A DNA stretch of 64,000 nt from Jaltomata sinuosa (taxonomy: Eukaryota; Streptophyta; Magnoliopsida; Solanales; Solanaceae). Made by a program: the position numbers and the translations under genes. The notes beneath the pieces were generated by a model, which was not told where the DNA came from, did no database searches, and saw only the letters and a list, made by a program, of their open reading frames with translations. The first letter of the stretch is position 1; each line of letters begins with the position of its first letter. Location of the stretch: the NCBI GenBank assembly GCA_003996215.1, contig QJPP01007585.1:310001-374000 (forward strand), given 5' to 3'. Below, piece after piece: positions 10,549 to 22,095 of this stretch.

Positions 10549-12154
10549 ATGAGTCAAGCTAGTGAACACGCAAGTAGTGATGGGTTTATGGATGTTGAGG
10601 ATAAAACAATAGGTCATGGTGTAGCTAGAGCCATTCTCATACCTCCAACGGTAGGGAATGCATTTTTCCATGTCACTAGCATCATTCTACAGCTGATCCA
10701 AAAGAAAGGCTTATTCAGAGGCATTGCACATGAAGACTCTAATCGCTATGCAAGGAATTTCTCTTAAATTTGTTAACCATATAACATTACCAACATCAGC
10801 CAAGAGGCCATCCAAATAATGTTATTCCCATTCTCCCTCATGGGAGAAGCAACATCATGGTTGGAGGAGCTTTCTGAAGGTTCCATCACTTCATGAAATG
10901 AATTAACCTAGGCCTTCCTAGATTTCTTCTTTCCACCCTCAAGAATGCTTCAACTTCATGATGAGATCACGAATTTTTGCCAAAATCCGGGTGAACCCTT
11001 ACATGAAATTTGGTTAAGGTTCAAAAGGAAGGTGTTATTGTGTCCAAATCATGGATTGCCTAACAGAGTGCTACTTCAAAGCTTCTATTGATCATTGGAT
11101 TCCATCAACAAGTCCATGTAAAATAATTTGGCAGGTGTTCATTAATGGACCAAACTTATAGACTTGCCAAAGTCTTATTGGATAGGCTGACAAAAACTAA
11201 TCGAGCTTGGCATACAAGGGAAGCTGAGGTGACATCGGGTGTCACCATTGCTTTTATGACAAACGAGATGAGGCAAAAGGAGAAATAAAGAGATAAAACC
11301 TTGGCCAAGATAATAACCCAAGTAGATTTGCTTGCAAAACACAAGATGGGAACCGTCACAAAGAGTGTAAATGCTATTGGGGCTCAAGGAGCAAAATCAC
11401 ATAAATAGGATAACATGTACTATTTGTTTGATGAGGAGGCGCATTATATGTCTATAAAGTGGTGGGTTCTCTCCCGAGTTACCAAGGTGCAAACCAAGGC
11501 CCTTGGTGACCAAGGAATAGGAATCTAGGTTGGGGCAAGGATAGAGAAGCCTCATTGAGAGATTGTGCGCAAGAAAGAGATCGGGATGGCCATTGGAGAT
11601 ATAAGGACGGAGAAACAGATATTGATAGATTTAATCACCGGAGTTTGAATCCTTATGTGCCTCCTCCAAAGATGGATGTATCCCTCCTCCAAATAAGTGT
11701 TATCAATTTTGCTAGCTCTAAAATTGAGGACATGGTAGCTTGAGTCTTAAAGAAAGTGGAATCTACAGATAATGGTATCATAGAGTTGAAAAGTGAGGTA
11801 TCTACCCGTAATCAAATTGTAAGTTCCCATTGGACTTCCATTAAACACTTTGAAGATCAAATGAATTATTTATCAGTTTAAATGAACCCAAGGCAAAAAT
11901 TTACACTTCCTAGCGACACTCTCCTTAATCCGAAGAATGATGGCCAGTGCATGGCTATTGTCATTAGAAGTTGAAGATTGCTTGATGGTGTGGTTAATGA
12001 ACCTGAGAATATTGTGAGAAAGAAGAAGACTGACTAGATTCCAAAGGTGGTTGTAAATCCCATTGCACCTATATTGAATGATGATGAGAGTGTGAATGTG
12101 GATGAAGAGAATCCAAGCTCAGAGAAAGTAAAGGTAGATCCTCCGATCTGAATT
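10549..12154 (+). pseudogene. gag remnant, Athila-like (Element B)
   Basis: Begins MSQASEHASSDG, followed by a segment ending SIILQLIQKKGLFRG that corresponds to SAMIQLLNLKGLYSG in Element E gag (49560-48958). The following sequence still shows FPFSLMGEATSW-like and FFPPSRMLQL-like blocks of the retrotransposon gag domain when frames are switched, then a DRDGHWRYKDG block matching E. Many stops and frameshifts separate the pieces. Gag normally forms the particle that packages element RNA; this copy cannot. Confidence 0.75.
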
Positions 12155-12990
12155 GTGATTGACATCGAGAAGGACAAAGAGGAAAAAGTTGTGAAGGCTC
12201 TAACTCTAGTTCCCAAGTGTCATCCGTCTTATCCCCAAAGGTTCACCAAAAAGAAAAAGAACAACCACTTCAAAAAGTTTGTTGATTTGTTTAGTAAGTT
12301 GTCTGTGAATATCCCTTTGATTGATGCCTTGCTACGAATGCCAGGCTATACTAAGTTTATGAAGGAATTGTTGAAGAAGAAAAGAGTAGTTTATATAGGC
12401 ACAATGGAGGTGTTGCATCATTGTAGTGCGATCATGGTTAGCAACTTGGCCCAAAAAGGAGAAGATCTGGGGGCCTTTAAGATTCTTTGCACCATGGGGT
12501 GTATCTATTCAACAAAGCCTTGTATGAACTTGGGGAAAGCATCAAATTCATACCCCTTGCTATATTAAATAAATTGGGCTTGGAATAACCCAAGCCAATT
12601 CTAATGAGGTTGCTCATGGCTCATAGATCAATCAAACCTCCGTTTGGCATTCTATTTAATGTTTTGGTTAAGGTCGATAAGTTTATTCTCCCTGTGAATT
12701 TTTTTGTTTTGGATTGTGATGTGGACCAAGATGTGCCTATTATCTTAGGGTGCCAATTCTTATCCACCGTTCATGCACTTGTGGATGTTGAATACAGAGA
12801 GCTAAAGTTCTGGGTTGGTAGTGAAGAGTTCATATTTTATGTGTGCCAATCAATGAAACTTGCGGATGACATGAGGGTCATCTCAATAATTAGGGCATGC
12901 ATTGAAGAAAATTTAGTAGGAATTGAAAAGGATGGATCCCGTGTTAAAGGTTTTGTTCGTTGGCTTTATTTGATATTTTGTTCTCTTTGA
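12155..12990 (+). pseudogene. Protease-region remnant with altered active site (Element B)
   Basis: The block KKFVDLFSKLSVNIPLIDAL matches HKFISMLKQLSVNIPLVEAL of Element E just before its protease. The active-site stretch, readable in another frame, is YELGESIKF, where E has CDLGASINL, so the catalytic Asp has become Glu. The later part (12604-12990) reads SIKPPFGILFNVLVKVDKF and DVPIILGCQFLSTVHALVD, matching the protease flap and helix region of E. Frameshift, stop and active-site loss all argue for a dead gene. RT should follow but does not. Confidence 0.75.
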
Positions 12991-14825
12991 GGCAAACATC
13001 ACCACATTCCTTGATCTTTAATGTAATATCGTTGTGTTGTGGCGTTAAATCAAGTGCTTCATAAGAGGCAACCCAAGTGTTTTTGATTTTCATCTTCACT
13101 TTTCTGTTGTTTTTGTTATGTTACGAATGCAGGAGCTTGGAAAGTAGAAAAATGTTTAAAGGAGCCTTAAAAGTGAACCTATGTTATACTTGTGAACCGC
13201 AAGTGCCTACTTGCGGCATATAGATGGAGCGCATGTTTAAGACAATTCATTTGGGATGAAGTTTGACAATGTTGAGAACATACGAAAAACCAACGAGATA
13301 TAGGTGGGGATCCTCATTATGTAGGTTTGATGCACATTCGTTAAAGTGCACTTGGGCAAAAAGGTTTAAAAAGGCATCACCTGTGCACCACTTGCAGCAC
13401 GCAAGTTTGTACTTGTGCCCGCAAGTGCAACGCAAGAGCTGGTAACACCTTTAATCTTTTGAAATAACCTATTGACATAGCCAACCCGAATCTTTTACCC
13501 ACGCCTCTTCCTTTTTTAGACCCTCTATCTTCTATTCTTCTTCATATTTTTCTCCATTACCACCTAAAAAAGTCTCCATTCTCCACACCTAAACTCTCCC
13601 ACTCTCAAATCCCTCTTCCTCTCACTTTCTCTCCACCATTGCGCCCATAACCAGTTAGCGAGCTGCCGTCACCATCATTTTTTGGCAAAGTTGATTGCAC
13701 CACCATTGTTAAGAACTTCAAGCTCTAATTTTTCTTACCCACTTCATTCCCACTCTAATGTGTTATGCATCTTTTACGTTAAAGTCATGATTTTTGTTGA
13801 TTAGGAGTAACTTTTGCGAAAGCATGTTATGTGTAATCCTCATTACCCCAAAGTTCTTAAATTTTTTATTTGTGTAGATCAATTTTGGGTATTTGGTTAT
13901 CTCGGGTTCTATTTAAAATGGTTGATTGTGTTGTTTTTTAATGAATGTTCATGTAAAGTTGATTCTTAGCCTAATGTTAGTTGGAGGTGAATTTTGAGTA
14001 ACCCGCTCGATTTTAATGCATGGTTTTACTCTATGTTAGATTGGGTGAAGTCATTCTTAAGGGAAAATCATCATTGCATTGAGTTTTTTTTATTGAAATA
14101 GTGTTTTGTTAGGCTGAGTTAACAACCACTGTGTTCATGAGTAGACTTGTTAGATTATAATGTTTGGTGAGCACTTTGGTTGAGTCTGTGTGATTCATGT
14201 GTGTTGCATAAGTGATTTTAATTAATAGAGATTTTAGCTTGAAGATCCCTAGTGATAGATGGGGTAACATCCTTCTTAAGGGAAGTCATTGAGTTTGTGT
14301 TTGAGTTGTCAATTATGGTAGAAACCTTGTTGGAAAAGATCTTCGGGGAATTCTGAGTACTCGTTAAACTTTGTTTTTGGTAAAAAATTTCTAGAGTATG
14401 GAATTGATGTTTGTTTAGAAGTAAAATTGCACTGTTTAACACTTGCGTGTTTGCAGGTGTTTCCTTGCGAAACGCAAGTGAAATGCAGGTGTTGGGAAGA
14501 AGGTCAACCTTCACTACCTGACACTTATGCATCACTTGTGTTCTGGAAGTCTTCACCTGTGTAACGCAACGAAAAACACCCACCCTTATGATTTCTAGGT
14601 TTCTGCCCCAACAATTGTGGCTTACATGCAAGGTGTGGGTCCCCTCCTATGAAACGCAAGTGGCACACAAGTTTTGGATAGTTAGCCTATGCTACTCCTT
14701 TCTTTTTGCATTCCACTTCTTTTTATTACTTATCTTGTTTTAGGTGTTTCCTTTTGCTTCAACCCTAAAAAAATCAAAAATATTTTTGTTTTTCTATTCT
14801 TGGTGCTCACATCCTTTTACAGTCC
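12991..14825 (+). other. Spacer and putative leader before the 3' ORF (Element B)
   Basis: No coding sequence. In order: a degenerate copy of the AGGCAACCC hairpin motif (about 13030-13080); a cluster of CGCAAGTG and CACTTGCG motifs in both orientations (about 13190-13440), including the palindrome CCGCAAGTG..TACTTGCGG; a pyrimidine-rich stretch (about 13490-13640); AT-rich sequence; a second CGCAAGTG cluster (about 14430-14665); and a pyrimidine tract ending in a splice-acceptor-like TTTTACAG at 14822. This mirrors Element E between integrase and its 3' ORF. Confidence 0.6.
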
Positions 14826-14828
14826 ATG
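14803..14828 (+). promoter_or_regulatory. Splice acceptor-like site and start codon of the 3' ORF (Element B)
   Basis: CTCACATCCTTTTACAG ends at 14822, and the first ATG of the 3' ORF is at 14826-14828, three bases later. Element E has the same arrangement (AG at 42591-42590, ATG at 42582-42580, minus strand). Known background: some plant env-class elements such as barley BAGY-2 make a spliced RNA for the ORF after pol. Use of this site is inferred. Confidence 0.5.
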
Positions 14829-16493
14829 ATTTTAATAAGTAACCTCGACAGAAATGCTCGTAAAGCTCCATCCTCGAGAAAGAGCAAAAGTAAGATCAAG
14901 GGTAAGGCCCCAAGCAAGAGTAAAGCACCATAGGTTGTCCCTGAGGTCTCTCCTATACCTGCCAATGATGAGGATAGGATCCGTTTCTATGTCAAGGGAA
15001 TAAGGCCCTATTACCTCCACTTATGTACGAGACGTCTATTCACACTTGAGAAGAGGTTCAATTTGGAATGGATAAAAGATGAATTTCCTAATATCACAAA
15101 TAATTTCACTAAGCGGGAACGGTCACCTTTTCTAGATGTTCCAGGAGGTTATTTTAAAGACCTTGTGTGCGAGTTCTATGCGTCTTATCAAGCCAGGCAT
15201 GACTCAATGAAGCATACATGCTGAGTTGAAGATTTCCCCTGCTTGACCTCTATCATAGTGCGAGGGAAGGAGATTGATGTTTCTCCGGAGTCCATAAATT
15301 TGATATATTGGGTCGTGCCTGAAGCTCTAGGGGATCTCTACTCTAAGAAGATAGTAGTAAAAAGGAGATAATTTAAGTGGGTAGTGGAAATCATCGATGT
15401 AGTCCAACCACTTTGGGCCACTGTCTGAGGTGAAATCTCTAGGAAAGACCTCAACTTTGAAGCCAAATTGTGGGTCTACCTTGTTTTCTTCCATCTCATG
15501 CCTTCCAAGAATGATCAATAAAATTTCATTGAAGCTGCCATCTTGATTGCTTGTATCATGAAGGGGACCTATGCGAACATTCGACAGATTGTTGCAGTCT
15601 GATTTAAAAGGAAAGCCAACTAAAATGCAACCTTCATGCCTTTCACCATTCTCATTAGAAAGCTTTGTGCTAGAGTAGATATACCCTATTTTCCTTTTGA
15701 CCAGTCGTGTCTTGCCACTAGTGTTATTGAAATTTAGAAGATGCGGGATACAGACGCTCCCAAAGTGAAAAAGAGTAATATTGCAAAAGATTTGGGCGTG
15801 CCAGAGAGTTCACTCACCGATTTTTAGATTTTGGGTGCAGTAGTTGACCTTTGGAGGCTTCTTTCACTAAGTTTGTTTGCATACTCCTACTCTCGTGATG
15901 TCGAGAAGTGCTCGTTCATATTTTCTGCCTCCTAGGGCTTTTCAATCTTCTCACCCTTCTTTGCCTAGTAGTCTACAAAAGCTCGCGGACATGACTCGCG
16001 ACAACAATAGTCAACTGGCCCAGTTGGCTAAGAATCTTACTTCCTTTATCCAGAGATGTGTTAATGATACATTGGCACCTATTTTTAAAAATATAAGTAA
16101 TATTTGTGCCCAAGTTGATACTTTTGAAAGGTTGATTGCCTCGATAAAGGAAGTTATGGGTAAGATAAAAGGAAAGGCCATTCATACCACTCTGGATTTT
16201 AGCTTTTTGGATGAGGCCATAGCAGCTCCTAGTGTTGCAAAGGACCCATTGATGAGTTTTTTTGTAGTGTGAGAAGGGCAGAGGATAATGAGCTAGATGA
16301 GGATGACATTATGTCTCCACGGACACAAAGGGCTATATTGGAATCCTTAGGGATAACACATTCACATGGAGGCAGGGTTGAAACTAGATCACATAGGACT
16401 CAATAGGATGATGTTGTTCCTATTCGAGGGCAGTATCCTCATGCAGCAACCATAACCTCGCACACCTCAAGGGATGGTCATTCTTTAGCCTAG
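14826..16493 (+). pseudogene. 3' ORF remnant, env position, Athila-like (Element B)
   Basis: Starts MILISNLDRNARKAPSSR with a basic Lys/Ser-rich N-terminus and a stop at the TAG after KSKAP. Beyond the stop the frame continues with KGIRPYYLHLCTRRLFTLEK and VCEFYASYQARHDS, then VRGKEIDVSPESINLIYWV. These correspond to the fold seen in Element E (PTLIREFYANYKSIQ, VPINISAETINRFLFG). The last open part (15877-16272) looks helical and coiled-coil prone (QLAQLAKNLTSFIQRC), and an acidic tail follows. I see no signal peptide or membrane segment, so env position does not mean envelope function. From memory the family is annotated as a putative plant transposon protein. At least five stops make it dead. 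Confidence 0.7.
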
Positions 16494-17669
16494 TGATCAC
16501 AAGGAGTCTTTGCACCTTACCTACCATCTTCTATTATTTTGCATTGGGGATAATTCTTATTCTTTGTTAGGGGTGGGTGTGTTTATTGTGATGGATGATT
16601 TTGGTGCCATTGTCGGGATTGAATTAATATTTTGATATATTTTGATAACCTTTGTTGGGCTTGGTTTATACGTTTTAGATGCTATTTGGACCTTATCGAG
16701 CATGTTTTAGATAATCTTGGTTTTTGCCCTTGTCAGGCTCTTATTTTGCTATGTTTAATATTCGTCCCTTACCAGGCTTGATTTTTGATGTGAGTGTATG
16801 ATTTCTAGCCGAGTCCATTTCATACATCGATTGTCCTACTATCCGTTCCTTGCAAATTTGTGCTTAGTGCCTTTGTTGGGCTTCATTTATCAAATGATTC
16901 ATAAGCGCGTAGTTTGAAATTTCCTTTGTAGAAAGTAGTTTTAATAAACTCTGAGGGTTTTCTTTATACTACGATTCTTTCCCCTGGAGAAAAAACTTGT
17001 TTTTTTAAATTTTTGTGTCAAATCGGGTGGTATTTCCCTATGATAGATTGAGAGGCCACTTTCTTAAGGAAAAATCCCAGTTTTATTACTTATTTTGAGT
17101 TCGTGTCACACTTGTCTCGAACGAGACCACCAAAAACATTCTTGGCAATTAATTTTTGAAAATTGAGAAAAGAGAGGAAAATGAATTCAAGAATTCTCTT
17201 ATCATCATCTTTAAATCTTCATTTGGTTTTTTGTTCAGTACTGAGTTGCATGAAAATCGGAATAACTTCTCAAAAGTCATTAGTTTTATTTGGTTTTGAT
17301 AATAACTGTTAAATCTTAGTGCTTATGATGCCTTGTATGGTCAGGTTTAGTATGTTCTTGTGTATGCATGTTGTCTAGAGCCTTCCCCGAATGCGATTCA
17401 ACGCAAAATCCTAGATGTTTCTTTGTTTGGAAGATGACCTTAGGTCTTCTTTAGATAGTCACTTTACCGAAAAAAAATTTCTTTACTTAACATTGATCTT
17501 AGTCAACCCCTTTGAGCCATTAATCTTTTCTTGGAAACTGTGTTACACACCTTTACCTTTTTAAAACCCCCTATCTTGGCACCCTTTCTCCCGAACCACT
17601 AGTAAATAAAGATGTAGGCTAAACGCCTAAATTTGAAAAGGGGGGAATGAATGAAAAGTTTGAATGATT
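16494..17669 (+). other. 3' untranslated region of Element B, left part
   Basis: AT-rich sequence with several loosely repeated CCTTTGTTGGGCTT or CCTTACCAGGCTT phrases (16640-16880) and no gene. It breaks at the GATGT target site where Element C inserted. Confidence 0.5.
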
Positions 17670-17674
17670 GATGT
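17670..17674 (+). repeat. Target site duplication GATGT, left (Element C)
   Basis: GATGT directly precedes the LTR start at 17675. The same five bases follow the right LTR at 37004-37008. Confidence 0.92.
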
Positions 17675-20041
17675 TGTAACTCCCCAAAAATTCTAAGCTA
17701 AGACCTAAACCACCTATCACCGGTGTTATGATCAATTCCCTAGTGCTGGAAGTGATTTCGATACGAATCATGTTCATAAGAAACTCCTATCATCAAGTTA
17801 AGTTGAAAGCACCCCAACCGATTAAGTTTTCATGTAAAACTCAACTAGGGTAAACTTTTAAAGATCATTACTCCTAGAATTAAATGTTTTAGATGGCCTA
17901 GTAACTATCAAGTTAAAGATCTTTGAGTCTTCTTTCCAACACCACTTACTTTGCGTTCATCAGAGTCTAGAGTAAAAGGTTATCAATGTTTTACCAAGAA
18001 GTGTCTGTCAGACAAAAATGACAGATAGGGACCACAGACCCGGTCCACGAACCTTGGAACAGACTATGGACCAGGTCCACAAACCATGGAAATAGACCCG
18101 AGGACCAGCAAAAGGGCCTGATAACCAGAACCAGGTCCACAGACCATGGAATAGTCCATACATCGTGGTCTACCGCTGTGGAAATTAGTCCTGCAGCCTT
18201 GCAAAACCATGAGAACCACGGACCAGGTCCACAGACCATGGAACCTAATTCCGAGCACTTCAATAGCTTTTTGATTATGTTTTCTCAGGGGTATTCTATA
18301 CTTTTCCTATTCTTTTAACTCCTATACTTGGTCGTTTTAAGCATATTTGAGGGATTATAATCACACTTAGAATATTCTTTTCTAATTCCATTGACTCAAG
18401 CTTCAGAAAAAAAAAGAATGCTCCCTTTCAAGTTACAGACCTAGGGCTTCTTCCCAAAATCTTCAGATATGGCTTCTAGTATGGATTCTTCAACAATTAT
18501 GTATGTGGGTATTCAATGAGGATCTCCCTTCACCCTCATTCCCAAAGTTCAGCTTTCAGTTATGATTTCTCCAAACCTATGATTCTAGGGTTCCGACTCA
18601 ACTATGCATGTTTTTATAGAATTGAATTTCTTATGATACTATATGTTTTTCGTTCCTATATATGTGATACTGCATGATGTTTTATGGATATTTTCTTAAA
18701 ATTCTTGGAATTTAGATGAAATAGACATAGCTTGGATTTATAGTGTCTTCTGCGTGAATTAGCTTTTTCTTCAACAACTTAGCATGAAATTAGAGCATTT
18801 TCACATGAATAACTTTCTTCAGAATTTATCCTAGCCTACTAGCACTCAGTTTTAAAGCATGAAATTAGTTAGTTTTCATCTTACATCTTTTTATAATATA
18901 AAGATTTTCAGACTAGTTAAGTTTTGATGTAGCTTTCCAGAACTTCAGTTTTTAAAAGAGCTATTAGAAATCAGTTTTGGGAGTAATACTTAGCACTGAG
19001 TCAGAATAGGGTTCAACATACCCTAAAGTCCCAGAAATACATGCCACCATAGGTTTATTTAGACCCTTAGTTGGGCATCAAAATGAGTAATCACGCCAGT
19101 TATTCCTCTATACCCTGGCAAGGTATATTGCGTCCTCTCGATGGGGCGTATACATTAGAATACACAGTTAGCTCAGGTGGTTTATGTAAGTTAAAAGACT
19201 TTCTAATAGATTTAGACTCTGTATTTATAACTTGGCCTCTAGTTCAGCTTAGCTCAGTTCAGTTCAGTTTAAATATTTTTACTATGCCATTCAGAATTGT
19301 TATAAATTTCAGACTTATATATCTCATGATTTATGGGCCATTATATTATAGTTTTCAGCATGCTTAGTTATTTTATAATCTACATAACTCACAGTTATAG
19401 TTCTAAAATAGACTTTATACTCTCTTCAGAAAAAGATGTTTGTTTTACGATTTTTAACTTATGCATTCTCAGATGCCTATACATAGTCCAATTTTTATTC
19501 ATGCTTTCATTATAAACATATTTCTCATGATTTCAGAGTTAGTGCATATCTCACATCCTCATTACATTCAAATTACTGATCGCATGCCTTCTTGTGTTGC
19601 ATCTTTTCATGATAAAGGTTTTAGTGCTAGCTTTCAATATCAGGGTCCGACAGATCGCAACTTCCCGCCAGCAGGTGATGAGTTCTGAGTTAGTTATGAG
19701 TCATAATAGTTTATTTCAGTCAGTATACATTTATTACAGATAGTTGGGGGCCATGTCCTATCTAACTATCGTAAGTATTAGTAGAGGCTACATAGACAGT
19801 CAGTCAGAATGATTATATTCAGTTCCAGTTTTCTTTTCTTTTACAATACAGTGTTGTAAATATTTTAACCAGTGATTCATTAAACAAGTTATTCCCTAAT
19901 CTTGCTTCCGCATAATTTTTTCCAGTTTATATGTTTATATTCAGTTTCTCATGAAATGTACCAGTATAAAGGGTTAGCTTGGGGCTATTTATTGTTCCAG
20001 GTCCCGTGTTATATCCAGGTTGTAGGCTCAAGGCATTGACA
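17675..20041 (+). repeat. Element C 5' LTR, 2367 bp
   Basis: Starts TGTAACTCCC and ends GGCATTGACA. Contains a cluster of quasi-palindromic GGTCCAC / CCATGG motifs (18029-18245), and about 110 bases further a TATAATCA at 18356 where the sister LTR has TATAAATA. Open frames around 19071-19688 are not supported by any protein resemblance. Confidence 0.93.
18029..18245. repeat. GGTCCAC/CCATGG motif cluster in U3 (5' LTR of C)
   Basis: At least five irregular copies of GGACCAGGTCCACAGACC and a CATGGAA partner, many of them self-complementary, within about 215 bases. The cluster recurs diverged at 35010-35232. It lies upstream of the TATA position. Confidence 0.8.
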
Positions 20042-20045
20042 AACT

Positions 20046-20057
20046 TGGTATCAGAGC
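20046..20057 (+). promoter_or_regulatory. Primer binding site, tRNA-iMet (Element C)
   Basis: TGGTATCAGAGC, four bases after the LTR end at 20041. Exact match to the common plant initiator tRNA-Met primer site. Confidence 0.93.
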
Positions 20058-22090
20058 AAAGAGTTCAAGTGTCCTAGGGTGTCTGTGAAGCCGTGTCTAG
20101 TAGAGTCTTGCTTATGTATGTGTTATGCACCACACTTATAATAAGAAGGCTACATGGAATTTAGAAAATGTTTTCTTTCTTTCATACTCCAAATTGTATA
20201 GTAGAATGGTTCCCTAAGAAACTTATGTGGATCTGTGCATTGCTCTAATTTCTCCAATCATGCCTCATCTTCGAGGTTGTGGGAATAGTAAAGTTCAGAT
20301 TCGTATTAGTGAGATACTCTCAGATAGAGTCATTAGAATGTGAAGAGACTACATAAGGGCTTGAGAGGAGCCCAATAGTGCGTTAAGTCTACTGAATCAA
20401 AAGCATGTACCTTTTTTCACTCGTGCAATTCAGCCTACAGTAGAATGTGCTCTCAGACGCCCCATTTCCATACACTTTACTGCAAATGGTGCCTTAGACA
20501 AAGAGTATGGTTTTATGAGAATTTGGGTAGAAAAATCACTCAATAGTTAGAGTGAATATATATGTTATGGGCGATAAGTAGCGGAATGACCCTAGAGCTA
20601 GGTGTATGAATTTAGAAGTGCAGTAGCTATAATATGAGGATGGTGATACTAGTTTTATGGAATTGACCTAGTAGGATTGACATATTGTATGCGGAGAATT
20701 AAGTTGATTAATTTGCAATGAGAATGGTAGCACCGGTAAGATGTATATGTCATCCCAAGACAAATTGGTAAATTGTGAATAAGTCATGAGATAAGGAAGA
20801 GAGCCTTAAGCATTAGAAATGTAGATGTGTACCCAGAGTAGTATGTTGTTTTATGATATTCAGGAGATTATATACAGATGATGTTGAGTCCATTTGCATG
20901 GTTTTAATTCAGTTAATTTGGGTGGATGTAATCTTAGAGAGGCGATGTTAGTATATGAATAAGCAAAAGTCCGATTGCTAAGTGTTAGAAGAAGTAGTTA
21001 GGTGTGCCAGTAAGAGTATGAGTCCTTTAGTGATAGACTTAAGGGTAAATATAAAGCTATGATATGCCTCATAAGAAAACCTATCAAGGGTTTAACATCT
21101 TCAGTTATAGCGTATTAGGGAGAGTTTAGCATCCAAGAGTACAGTGATACCCCGACCTTACAAGACTTAATTGATTATAGCATATGTAGGAGAGATATCC
21201 ACAGACTTAGAGGGGTGACATTTGATCTAGGGGGAGATGATAGAATGAAGAACCAAGTCAAGTCTTGCGACTCAACTAGTAGAGAATTCTAGAAAGAGCT
21301 ATGATGGGATATCGATCCATTCGTATTCCAGCGGATTTCCTAGTGTTTCAGTCAAGATGACACTATTCTCAGACGTATTTGTGTCATACACATGGCAAAG
21401 TTCATGCACTCCATATAGATTCACGTCCATACTCAGCTCCTAAAACAAACAAAAATTTCTCCAGACAGCGATTCCAGTCTTACTCTATGATTTTATGAAT
21501 CCCAACTTTAAGCCTTGAGACTTGTTATATATGTAAACTCATGTCTCACAGTATGCTCAGTTTTATGTACTCAATTCAGTCCTCAAGATATTCCTTAATG
21601 GCTAGTGAAATCATGTTACGTCATGTATATGCTCAGACCAGATTTCTTAAACAGTTCATGCTTATGAATTCCTTACTCTAATCATGCTATATATGTCCAG
21701 TATGTGAGACACTTAGGCCTTTGCACTTAACTTCTCAGACCTCATATTGAGTAGCTAGATCATGCTAAGTGTAAGTCAAGAACAAACAATATTCCTTCAT
21801 GCGTGATGCTCATGCTTGCACTCTATTCCTTTAGTGATCTTGGGTTATGTTGTCACAGATTTTAGTGGACGAAGATAAGTAGTAGCCTAGAAGGGAAGTA
21901 CTAGCTTTTTCTCTTTTTGGTGTCCTTTTGTAGAAGTTCTTACAGTTATAGTTTCTAGATATTCTAGGGAAGAGGAGATGAGTCTCAGGTAGTGTCAGCT
22001 ATAAAGAATCCATAAGATGATCATAGTAATAGACTTGAATGTCATGATGAAATACATGTGGGCCTTTGCTTTGTGTGACTAATGGCCCCT
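20058..22090 (+). other. Element C internal region, left part: no gene recognised
   Basis: About 2 kb of AT-rich sequence without any frame I can relate to a retrotransposon domain. A short possible start at 20261 (MPHLRGCGNSK) is closed by a stop within about 27 codons. The sequence ends at the TGATT target site of Element D. Confidence 0.6.
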
Positions 22091-22095
22091 TGATT
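22091..22095. repeat. Target site duplication TGATT, left (Element D)
   Basis: TGATT precedes the LTR start at 22096 and is repeated at 33880-33884 after the LTR end. Confidence 0.94.

Noticed and set aside
19071..19688. Three open frames of 60-98 codons in the Element C 5' LTR
   Set aside because: Not preserved in the 3' LTR and similar to no known protein; typical chance frames in AT-rich DNA.
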